A stretch of 64,000 bases of DNA from assembly GCA_004194705.1 (NCBI GenBank), contig SADC01001315.1, positions 124,001 through 188,000 of the forward strand, given 5' to 3'. The notes under the pieces are model-generated. The model was given only the letters and a program-made list of their open reading frames with translations. It had not been told where the DNA came from and searched no databases. The DNA comes from Ditylenchus dipsaci (Eukaryota > Nematoda > Chromadorea > Rhabditida > Anguinidae). Numbering within the stretch: position 1 is the first letter of the stretch; every line of letters begins with the position of its first letter. This document shows positions 21,558 to 31,352 of the stretch, piece by piece. The translations under genes and the position numbers were made by a program.

Positions 21558-22032
21558 GGCTCTACCCTGTTTGCACCCAAATTGTTTGCGCTAAAAACCG
21601 TTATAGTCAAAACCGTTACATTTTCAATTAATTAGTTTGCTACATATGGCATTTCTAAACGATTTCATGGATTTTCTCATTTTCAAGTAAATACTCAAAT
21701 CGATGCCAGAGGGAAGGGCTCCATTTTGAGCATAAGGTTGCAAATGACCATATTTGTAAAATTTACTAAAAACCCTAAAAGTTCTCAAAAAAGTACAGGA
21801 TTCCGGAAATTTAGGGGTTTTTAGTAAATTTTACAAATATGGTCATTTACAACCTTATGCTCAAAATTTAGCGCTTCTCTCTGGCAACAATTTGAATATC
21901 AACTTGTACGTGAAAATATCCATGAAATCACTTAGAAAAACCATATGTAGCAAGCTAACTAATTAAAAATGTAACGGTTTTGGCTACAACGATTTTTGGC
22001 GCAAACAATTTAGGCGCAAACAGGGTAGAGCC
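21558..22032. mobile_element. MULE-type miniature element (MITE)
   Basis: The ends GGCTCTACCCTGTTTGC and GCAAACAGGGTAGAGCC are exact inverse complements, and the arms pair for about 220 nt on each side. The flanks AAAGAGAG and AAGGAGAG match at 7 of 8 positions. The GGCTCTMCCC terminus and GGCGCAAA subterminal word match the MULE-like element at 3770-5509, so that family probably mobilised it. It lies just upstream of SMC2 and may affect its promoter region. Confidence 0.75.
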
Positions 22033-22144
22033 AAGGAGAGAAGGAACTCGAAGCCCACCACCTTTTTTCCAACATTTCTTTTTCAAAAATATTGATGTTG
22101 ACTGTGTTTTATCACCATCAAACTGTTTTTACTCCCGAAGCTAT

Positions 22145-22793
22145 CAATATATAAAGGGCAAAACTTTTTTTGTCACAGATTCACTTTTTTTTGTACCAGA
22201 TTCACTTTTTTCTGTCACAGATTTCCTCATTTCTGTCACAGATTTGGTTCTCGACACGAAATCAACAATTTTTAAAAAATTTTCTGTGAAATTCAGGGGT
22301 GGGCAAAGACCAGATGGCTGGAGACCCACTCCGGAATGGCCAAAAGGCCAAACTTATTGGTTTTTCGGGGGTTCACTAAAGGGGGAGTAAATTTATGAGA
22401 AAAACCAATTGAGCGGATCAGATTTTGGGCCCGATGGGCTTAATCGCTCAGAATTCCAGGTTTATGGTGGTTTTGAGCGGTTTATGGTGGATTTGTGAGT
22501 GATTTAGCCGATCGGACCCGAAATCTGATCCGCTCAATCGGTTTTTCTCAAAAAGTTTACTCCCCTTTAGTGAACCCTAAAAAACCAATAATTTTGGCCT
22601 TTCGGTCATTCCGGAGTGGATCTCCAGCCATCTGGTCTTTGCCCACCCCTGAATTTCACACAAAATTTTTTAAAAATTGTTGATTTCGTGTCGAGAACCA
22701 AATCTGTGACAGAAATGAGGAAATCTGTGACAGAAAAAAGTGAATCTGGTACAAAAAAAATCTGTGACAAAAAAGTATTGCCCTATATAAAGC
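22145..22793. repeat. Foldback repeat with TCTGTCACAGAT words
   Basis: Arms of about 320 nt face each other around 22470. They contain GTCACAGATT words, a GTGGGCAAAGACCAGATGGC segment (22298 and its complement near 22640) and CGGATCAGATTT. No coding sequence is seen. The GTGGGCAAAGACCAGA word also occurs at 8286. Confidence 0.8.
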
Positions 22794-22882
22794 TGACCAC
22801 ATCTAGAAAAGTCTAACTGGGCTGATTTTTAGTCATTTTTTTGCACAATTTTAAGTTTTTGGAATTTTTTGCAATTCCGGAG

Positions 22883-25800
22883 CAGTGTTTTCAAAAATGA
22901 CAATGACATTCGCGATGACCTGACTTTCTAGGTGACTTTTAAAATGACTTGACACTGACAATGACAATGACTTTTTTAGCAGAATGACAATGACCTGTCA
23001 TGTCATTGTCATTTTGCAAAAAAGTCATTGTCATTCTGACAAAAAAGTCATTGTCATTCTGCGAAAAAGTCATTGTCATTCTGACAAAAAGTCATTGTCA
23101 TTCTGCGAAAAAGTCATTGTCATTCTGACAAAAATTCATTTTTATTCTGACAAAAAAGTCATTGTCATTCTGCAAAAAGTCATTGGCTTTTTGCGAGGAA
23201 GTCATTTTGATTTGTCATCGTGACACGCAGTTTATTACAATCATAATTCTCGTCATCTTATCCTGCTTAAACCATAAATCTTTTGACAAATTATCTTATC
23301 TCAAACAAAATTCTCCACTTGTATATCCGACAAAATTCCTAACATTTCCTTTATTTAAAACATCCTTTACATTTCAACAACAACTAACATTAGACTACGC
23401 GGTTACAGTACACAACAAGTTGATAATTCAAGAGATTTCCATCTGTTCTATTTCGGTGACGCGCTGTTGCCAATCCAGCCTGAGAGAAAATGCGTTCAAT
23501 GGGCCCGTCGCTTCCAGGCACAGCCAAAACTTCTAAAGCCAGTGTCGCGATCGACTTGTATTCCCGAAATAACCAATAATATGAACTTATAAAGGTAGTT
23601 GAGTCACTAAAACTAACGGTATCGAGAAAACCCTTCCAGTATTTTATCGGATCGATTGGAGTCTTCGAGACAGACATTGATGCTCTTCCACGCTTGAGAA
23701 CATCACGGATCCACGCCTTTGCTCCCGCATGCAATCCCTCTTTTGCTGTCTCTTGGCTCTCTGTTCTGCAACAATCTCACCCAGCATGACATCCAGCTCA
23801 GACCTTTCTTTATTAAGAGGCACATAATCCACATTTTCTGCTTCTTCGCTGCGTTTGATCTGAAACGCAGGAGCTAGCCATGCTTATCATTTATAGCCAA
23901 AATTATTACCAATCCCTGGATGGAACTCACGGCCAGCTCAAACTCAATCTCCTCTAGTAAATGCGCCGTATTTGAATCGAACGCTGCGGCCATCAAGTAT
24001 ATTGGATCAAAGCTCAAATGGAGAGCATCATACATCACGCAGAATCGATCATCTATAAGCTTAAGTAACGCTTCTGCCAAGTTTCTTGTTTCCAAATTCT
24101 CCTAAGACAGGCAATCAATGTTTTGAAACAAAGATTTTGATAAACTAAATACCTTGAACTTGGCGACGCCTCGTTTCATAGCTTTGACAAACCCATAGGC
24201 ATGAGAAATCGTCACCACTTTTTCTCCTTGAATCCTTTCTAATACGTCGACCATAATTTTCATCATATTGTAGACACCTCGGAGAAACTAAACAAAAATA
24301 TTGCACAAAGCAAGTGAACACTAAGCAAAAGAAACCTCTGTCTCAACAGCAGTCGGGCAACTCCACTTCTTAGCTTGTGCTATAGATCGGACCACCTCAT
24401 ATACCTCCAGATACCGCTCAATTACCAGGATAAACGACGCCCATCTGGTTGAAGATGCTTTAACAAGGATTTTTCCCGTTGAAGTGAGTAGATCCTAAAT
24501 GTTAAAGTATATAGAATGCTAAAACGGAGATTTAAGCTGGGTAAATACCTGAGTTGCGGATACCGAGTGTTTGAATTTGCCAACGAGAGCCCGGAGTGTA
24601 CAAAATCCCGATATTGGCTCGACCAATTCTTTGAAGAAACGCAAAATCACCAACTGCAACGAATGGGCGAAGCACCGAATACGCAAGGGAAACACTGTCC
24701 TAAAATCAAATCTTTCGAAATGGCCGCGATCAAGCAATAAAAATCATACTGCAGCAAAATTTCGGTCTCCATGCTGTAGATTTCATCCTCCTCGTTCTCT
24801 TCGTCTTCTTCCTCCTCGCTAGGTTCATCAAGAAACATGGTATCCACATGAACTGAAACGTGGTATGAAAGATCGATAAACAAATTTCAGATGAACAACC
24901 AACTTTATACGCATAAATTCCCCTTAAATATACCAAGATATGCGTGCTTCATACTGCTGTCGGACGAGACATCGCACGTGATTGAAGGACGCGTTTGTAG
25001 CTTTGCAATTTCTTCCTTGATGGACTTTCGAACGGAATTGAACTGGACGCGAAGCATTTCCTTCATCGTACCGAAACTTTCTGGCATCTAAAACAATGAG
25101 GTAACACATACATCACACAAAAACAATAAATATGCACCTCAACATGTGGATTCAACACCTGAAAAAGGTTGCGGACCAATGGATGAAGTAGCATATTAAT
25201 TGCCAGAGCAGGAATGGAAACGACGTGTACAAGTGCTTGTTCGATCTTAGATTTCCTAGACAGCTGTTATAAAGAACTACCATTGACAAACCAAACACAT
25301 CAAAAAGTCTTACTTTGTATGCGGCGGAGATGTGTGAGAACCAATCCTATCAGCTGGCTGCTCTTTTTCCGAATGCTGTTTGCTCCAATGCCTTTTCAGA
25401 ATTGTGGCGGTCGATGGAAACTTGAAGCCCTAAACAAAAGCGCTACAACTAGGTACTCAAGGAAAAATGGGAAAGTGACTAACCTTGTTACACTCATTGC
25501 ATCGCATGATTTTCGTCCCCTCCTCATTGCTCTCCTCATCGAAATGGTTCCATATTGTCCCGTGTTTGCTTCCACCTCTTCGATTGCTAGCATCACGTGT
25601 GAGAGAAGTCGTCGATTATGATTGTGACATTGCTGGAAAAACCTGAAGGAAATAAATTGCTTGTGATAGATGGCTCTGGCTTTGACGGAATCACGATGAC
25701 AAGTCAAAATGACTTTTTTTGTCAGAATGACAATGACTTTTTTGTCAGAATGACAATGACTTTTTAGCAGAATGACAATGACAATGACTTTTTCAGCAGA

Positions 25801-25927
25801 ATGACAATGACCTGACATGTCATTGTCATTGTCATTCTGCTAAAAAGTCATTGTCATTGTCAGTGTCATTGTCAGGTCATAATGTCATGTCATTGTGGCG
25901 ATGTCAGTGTCATTTTTGGAAACACTG
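22883..25927 (-). mobile_element. hAT transposon with TGACAATGACTT arrays
   Basis: The element begins CAGTGTTTTCAAAAATGACA and ends with the complement of a close match. It is flanked by a perfect 8-bp duplication TTCCGGAG (22875-22882 and 25928-25935). Just inside each end is an array of ATGACAATGACTTTTT words (22900-23220 and 25690-25915), arranged as a large inverted repeat. A transposase runs on the minus strand between the arrays. Length is 3,045 bp. Clean ends and coherent exons suggest a young insertion. Confidence 0.92.
23390..25600 (-). pseudogene. hAT transposase, near complete, one frame break
   Basis: Exon-like blocks on the minus strand are joined by short introns. A BED zinc finger is split between a block starting at about 25600 (IWNHFDEESN, CNECNK; donor at 25483) and 25429-25314 (LKRHWSKQHSEK), giving C2-H-H ligands. 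Then come ITCDVSSDSSMKHAYLGIF (near 25000), the RCFAHSLQLV block (near 24660), TRWASFI (near 24430) and LSFDPIYLMAAAFD (near 23990). The C-terminal hAT dimerisation region PIERIFSQAGLATARHRNRT ends at a TAA at 23392-23390. A frame change near 23740, between QQKRDCMRE and HAGAKAWIRD, is the one clear lesion unless an intron is used. Such enzymes bind subterminal repeats and cut and paste the element. Confidence 0.82.
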
Positions 25928-26183
25928 TTCCGGAGTTGCACACTATATTATTACAAGAGCCATCTAACTATAATTAAATTAACCAATATCATATAAGTTA
26001 TTTATCTTCAAGTATACCACTAAGTTTAAAATCGGGGGACAAGGCGGGGACAAATTCAAAAACAGGTGACCATGCCCCTTTAAAAGGTTTTCGAAAAGTA
26101 CACAAAAATAATTGTTTCAAAAAAAAATGTGTGTTTAACATATCCTATATACTAAAAGAGAGTTGTCTGCATTCTGTCCGCAC

Positions 26184-27779
26184 CAGTGTTTTCAAAAATC
26201 AAGGTCAAGTTCAAGGTCAAGGTGTAAAATCAAGGTCAAGGTCAAAGTCAAGGTCAAGGTCAAGAAAACTTGACCTTGACCTTGATCTTGACCTTGACCT
26301 TGATTTTACACCTTGACCTTGACTTTGACTTTGACTTTGACCTTGACCTTGACTTTGACCTTGACTTTACATTGACCTTGACTTTGACCTTACATTGACT
26401 TTATTTTGTGATCTTAAAATCATTTCTGTGCAATCTATTCAACATTTTTAGATGTCAGCTCCATCGCCAAGCCAGCAAAAAGTACAGAAAAGGCGCAGCC
26501 GGGATGCTATTTGGGACAATTTCACTGAAATCGATGTAATGGGAGAAGCCAAAATGAAGCGTCACGAATACAATCAGGTAATTTTTTATGCATCCTTGTA
26601 CTTTCGTATGATTTTTGCTTTTTTTCGACTTTTGGCAAGCACACGACTTCCATGAAGAGCCATTGGCAATACAAGCACAAGGACAAACAGCAGCCGGCCA
26701 AGAAGATTAGAGCATCCGAGCCAAAAGAGTCTACAGAATTAAACGACTAGTAGGTCTACTTTTGCGTGAGGCATGAATAATTTATTTTTCTGAAGGCACA
26801 AGAAGATCCGAAGCACTTCCTCAGCCGTTCTCTCAATTCCGTCTGCGTCGATAAATCTGTTCCTTCCTCCACTTATGCGTAACTTTTTGAAAGCAATGAA
26901 CTCATCTGTCGAAGTAATGCCTTGAATAATTTGATGCCGTTTTTAAATAACAGTTTTTAGTATCCGTCATGTCCCAAATGAAGAGCGCCATCAGCCAACG
27001 GCAGCCCGTCCGACCAACTTTCTCAACGATACTCTGGAGCAAATACTGGAAAGACAGCTGCCGACAACATGAATGCTATCAACCAAGCTGAGTCGTCACA
27101 AGCAGACAAATCATGGATTCAACAGGCTCTGAACACAGTGAGATCGTCAGTTGGAATCGATCCTCTCAAGTATTGGGCTCCTTTAATGAATACGGTTGGT
27201 CTAATTTCCGTGTAAAAATTTCATTCTTTCAATGTACTTATCTAGGATTCAGGACATATTGCTATGCTGGCCATGGAGGTACTTGCGATCCCAGCGACAA
27301 CTGCGCCGATTGAAAGAATTTTCTCACAAGCAGGAATGGCCACCTGCAAGCACAGAAATAGGACAGAATTTCAGCTGTTTAACTCACAGCTTATCGTTTA
27401 CTGTGATTTGTATGTAGATGACTTGTAGTGATGGTGCTTTGTTGATCTGGAATAAATATTGTCTTCGCTTGATCGCTGTAAATTATTAAGTTGCAAAAGC
27501 TATACGTGAAAAATCATGAAGTTAGGGTGAAGTCAATGTAAAATAAAGGTCAAAATAAAGTCAATGTAAAATATAGGTAAAGTCAATGTGAAGTCAAGGT
27601 CAATGTAAAGTCAAGGTCAAAGTCAAGGTCAAGGTCAAAGTCAAGGTCAAGGTGTAAAATCAAGGTCAAGGTCAAAGTCAAGGTCAAGGTCAAGAAAACT
27701 TGACCTTGACCTTGATCTTGACCTTGACCTTGATTTTACACCTTGACCTTGAACTTGACCTTGATTTTTGAAAACACTG
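26184..27779 (+). mobile_element. Deleted hAT transposon with TCAAGG arrays
   Basis: Ends CAGTGTTTTCAAAAATCAAG and its complement are flanked by a perfect 8-bp duplication GTCCGCAC (26176-26183 and 27780-27787). Inverted arrays of the hexamer TCAAGG fill 26203-26410 and 27530-27760. The first 16 bases equal those of the hAT element at 22883, but the array word is different. It carries only the two ends of a transposase gene. It interrupts the Helitron 40 bp from its 5' end. Confidence 0.92.
26452..27427 (+). pseudogene. hAT transposase remnant (BED start and C-terminus)
   Basis: The ATG at 26452 opens a frame with KRRSRDAIWDNFTEI, the start of a BED finger, ending at a donor near 26577. The C-terminal block after an acceptor near 27244 reads MLAMEVLAIPATTAPIERIF, then SQAGMATCKHRNRT, and closes with a TAG near 27427. 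It is very similar to the other hAT copy (PIERIFSQAGLATARHRNRT). The middle of the gene, including the RNase H-like catalytic core, is gone, so the copy depends on another source of transposase. Confidence 0.8.
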
Positions 27780-27949
27780 GTCCGCACGAACTCTTAAATG
27801 TCTCAAAATTGTCGTTTGAAAGTTGGTCTTGAGATGAAACAGAAAACTGTTCTTTCGAGGTTCAGTCTTTGAAAGTCTCATTATTATTTGTTTGTTCTAA
27901 AAAACAGTGTTTGAATCTGTGATTCGTTTATTAGTTGGTTATCATTTTT

Positions 27950-30215
27950 TTAGTCTCTCTAACTTCTCAGATGGGATGGTCGAAGAAGCAAGCTATTAAA
28001 CCCGAGTGGTGTCATCTATATTGCTGTGAGATTCTCTTACGCTTCAAGCATAAATTGTTTTTGTTCAGTCTCTCTCTGCTTCGTGAAGTCTGAAGTGAAA
28101 TGGTCGAAGAAGCATGCTATTCAACCCGCGTGGTGGTCATCTATGTTACTCTTTGGTCGATGTCCTGCTGAATGCGCGAAGAATTAGATCTACAAGAATC
28201 TCATTAGCTTTATCCGTCTATTTGTATATTAATAAAATTTCGGTTTTCGTTCGTGTCTCATCTGCGGTCTCTCACTCTGTGTCAAGATTCTCAAAAGTCA
28301 GTGTTCGACTCTCTGTTTCTTCTGTTCTTTGATAATCAACTTTTATTGTTTAGTCTCTCTCCTCTTCGTGATGTCTCAAGAGAAGTGCCGAAGAACCAAG
28401 CAGCTCAACCCGAGTGGTGGCCATTCATGGTACTGGATCTCTTTCATGCTTCTATGACTCAATATAAATCTTTTTGGTTTAGTCTCTCTCCTTTTCGTGA
28501 TGTCTCAAGAGAAGTGCCGAAGAATCAGGCAGCTCAACCCGAGTGGTGGAGGAATGAAGGCGAAGTGGTCTATCTATCTTGAAAAGTGAATCATTCATAT
28601 TTCTTCTGTGATTCGGTAGTCTATTGATTGTTTTTAGTTGTTCTTGCTCGCATGAAGTGTCGGTGAATCTGCTCAGATGACGAAGAAGGAGGACATGAGT
28701 GGTGGCAGTATCTATCTTTATAAGGTTATCATTCATATCTCTTCTGTGATTCGGGAGTCTATTGATTGTTTTAGTTGTTCGTGCTTGCATCAAGTGTCGG
28801 TGAATCTGCTTAGATGACGAAAAAGAATGACCCGAGTGGTGGCAGTATCTATCTTGAAAAAGTGAATCATTCATATTTCTTCTGTTATTCGGTGGTCTAT
28901 TGACTGTTATATTCTTCTCTGTTTCGATATAAATTTGTTATGTTTAGTCTTCGTTCCTTCATCATGGTGTCTCAAGAGTAGGCTCGACGGATCAAGTTCT
29001 CAAACCCGAGTGGTGGTCAATCGAGGTAATGTGATTGTTATATTATTTTTGGTACTTATGCTGTTGACGGCGCCACCCCAAATTTTTCTTTTTTTTGCTT
29101 TTGCTAAAACATTTTTTGTTTTTTGCTTTGTTCGTTCTTTTGCAATTATTTTACTCCCTCTTTTTCTATTTCTCTTCGCTAGCTCTCACCGCTTATGTAA
29201 TTTTTCAGTTTTCAATAGCGATGGAAGAACTTCGGAATTTCACCTTGGAAAATCTCTTTGAACGACTGCGATGGCCTGATGATACTTTCATTGAGTGGCT
29301 GCAAAATCTCAAGCTTCTGCATTCCGAACGAAAGTGCGAATGTGGTCAAAAGATGAAAATGCGAAAGAAAGAAGTCAAAAAACAAAAATTTGGGGTGGCG
29401 CCGTCAACAGCATAAGTACCTTATTTTTTGTTTCAACATAAATCTTTTGTGTTTAGTCTTCGTCTTTTCATCATGGTGTCTCAAGAGAAGTCTCGACGGA
29501 TCAAGTTCACTAACCCGAGTGGTGGTCAAGCAAGGTAATGTGGTTGTTATATTCTTCTCTGTCTCGATATAAATATTTTGTGTTCAGTCTTTGTCTCTTC
29601 ATCGTGGTGTCTCAAGAGAAGTCTCGACGGATCAAGTTCTCAAACTCGAGTGGTGGTCAATCAAGGTAATGTGATTGTTATATTTTTCTCTGTTTCCATA
29701 TAATGTTTTCATGTTTCGTCTTCGTCCCTTCATTGTGGTGTTTCGAGAGAAGTCTCGAAGAATCAAGTTCTTAATCCCAAGTGGTGGTCATCCAAGGTAG
29801 TGTGACTGTTATATTCTTCTCTGTTTCGATATAAATCTTTTGTATTTTATCTTCGTTCCTTCATCGTGACGTCTCAAGAGAAAATCTCGATGGATCAAGT
29901 TCTTAAACCCAAGTGGTGGTCATCCAAGGTAGTGTGACTGATGTATTCTTCTCTGTTTCGATATAAATCTTTTTTGTTTAGTCTTCGTCCCTTCATCGTG
30001 TCGTCTCAAGAGAAGTCTCGACGTATCAAGTTCTCAAACCCGAGTGGTGGTCATTCAAGGTACTGGAACTGTTCATGCTTCTATGATTCAATATAAATTT
30101 TTTCGGTTTAGTCTTTGTCTTTTTCGTAATGTCTCAAAAGAATTGCCGAATAATCAAGGTGCTAAACCCGAGTGGTGGCCATTCATGCTACTGGAACATT
30201 CCTGATGGGTTGCAA
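27950..30215 (+). repeat. Satellite-like array in the Helitron, 115-170 bp unit
   Basis: At least 13 copies contain TCTCAAGAGAAGTCTCGA, then CCCGAGTGGTGGTCA, then a GTTATATTCTTCTCTG and TTTCGATATAAATCTTTTG linker. The early copies (27950-28900) are more diverged than those after 29430. A Merlin-like element interrupts one copy. No coding frame is shared between copies. Confidence 0.85.
29051..29420 (+). mobile_element. Merlin-like miniature element with coding remnant
   Basis: Inverted ends GGTACTTATGCTGTTGACGG (the match continues through CGCCACCCCAAATTTTT) bound 370 bp. TTATTTTT flanks both sides (29043-29050 and 29421-29428), a perfect 8-bp duplication. Inside, an ATG at 29221 reads MEELRNFTLENLFERLRWPD, then LHSERKCECGQKMKMRKK. 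A CxCGxxM knuckle after a helical start is how IS1595/Merlin-type transposases begin. The catalytic part is absent. Confidence 0.75.
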
Positions 30216-31167
30216 AAGAATGAAGTCATCTAAAAATTTCTGTTTTTATTTGTGCGCTGTTTGTATAATAAACTTCTTTGTATATTTGCATTGCATCATC
30301 CAATCACTTGAATCAAATTTTGAAATCGATTGAATCGTTCGAGTCTTTTTTGAAAGTTTTGAAAACGTTTTATTCGAATTTTTTATACGAAGTTTCATAC
30401 GAATCTCATTGTCTCGACTCAAACAGGAATTATAGTCCAGTCGAAGTGCCAACAAAGTTAACATTTTCGTGAATTTTACTTAAAAAGCGCTTTTACTGAA
30501 TTATCCGCAGGAAAAGTGCGAGCGCTTCGTAAATTTCGCCCATGAGAAAGACGCCTTCAGAATCTTAACTGAGACGTCTAAAAAAGTCGGTAAATGTAGT
30601 AATTTCATAAGTTTTCGAAAGGAGTCCATAGATCACGAGTCATGTTTCAACTCTCATGGCTCATGTTTAATGTCTTATATGTCATTAATTGCATGTATGT
30701 GGCTCATTCATCATGGTTCAAGTTTCTTTAAATATTTCATATCTCTTGGCTTATATTTATATATCGTATGCTTATGTATTCATAGACTTTTTAAAGACCA
30801 CAGACTACTGTTATAAAACCCGCAAGAGAAAAAGACGTTTTTGTGAATCCCACCACAGGACACTAAACGAGCGCTTTTGTGATGTTAGTAAGAAGAAAAA
30901 AGATGCCATGTCATGTATAGTTTCTGATTTTTTAAATCGTCTAAGTATCTGAATGAGATTCCGTATCAATGATCGAGCGGTAAATTGAAGCCTTTCTTGA
31001 TTTTCAAAAGAATGTGTATATTTTATCCAAGTAGAAAAAAACGAAAAAAAGAAAAAATGATTCGGAAACATCAGCGTAAATAAATCGAAAACAACGCAAT
31101 TTTTTGCGAAACAAAATCAAAATATCAGCGGAAAATAAAACCCGCCCGCAGGGCGGGCAAAAACTAG

Positions 31168-31352
31168 TTTGAAATAAAAATGTCCCGCCGATGATTGGAG
31201 TGAATCTGAAAAAGTCTGGCTTTTTGTGCAATTGATAGACAAATTCAAACCAAGGTTATATATGCTATTACACTGCTTTATTTACAGTTAAATTCTGACG
31301 CTCAGTTTTCACAATAGTTTTCTTTGCTGCATTTTCTAATATACTTTCGTAG
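31168..31352. other. Short unassigned stretch before mrpl-32 exon
   Basis: Between the Helitron end and the exon at 31353 there is no recognised coding pattern. TTTATTTACAG at 31290 could be a splice acceptor for a short upstream exon. Confidence 0.3.

Larger units (their letters stand above)
26143..31167 (+). mobile_element. Non-autonomous Helitron with nested insertions
   Basis: The 5' end reads TCCTATATACTAAAAG after an A. The 3' end has a 7-bp hairpin (CCCGCCC, loop GCA, GGGCGGG) then AAAACTAG, followed by T. This is the Helitron pattern: TC start, terminal hairpin then CTRR, insertion between A and T, no duplication. No Rep/helicase gene is present. It contains a hAT element (26184-27779), a long tandem array (27950-30215) and a Merlin-like element (29051-29420). 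Without these its own sequence is about 3 kb. Confidence 0.8.

Noticed and set aside
25396..25818. Protein from the ATGACAATGACTT array
   Set aside because: The frame comes from periodic hAT subterminal repeats running into the BED exon in the wrong frame.
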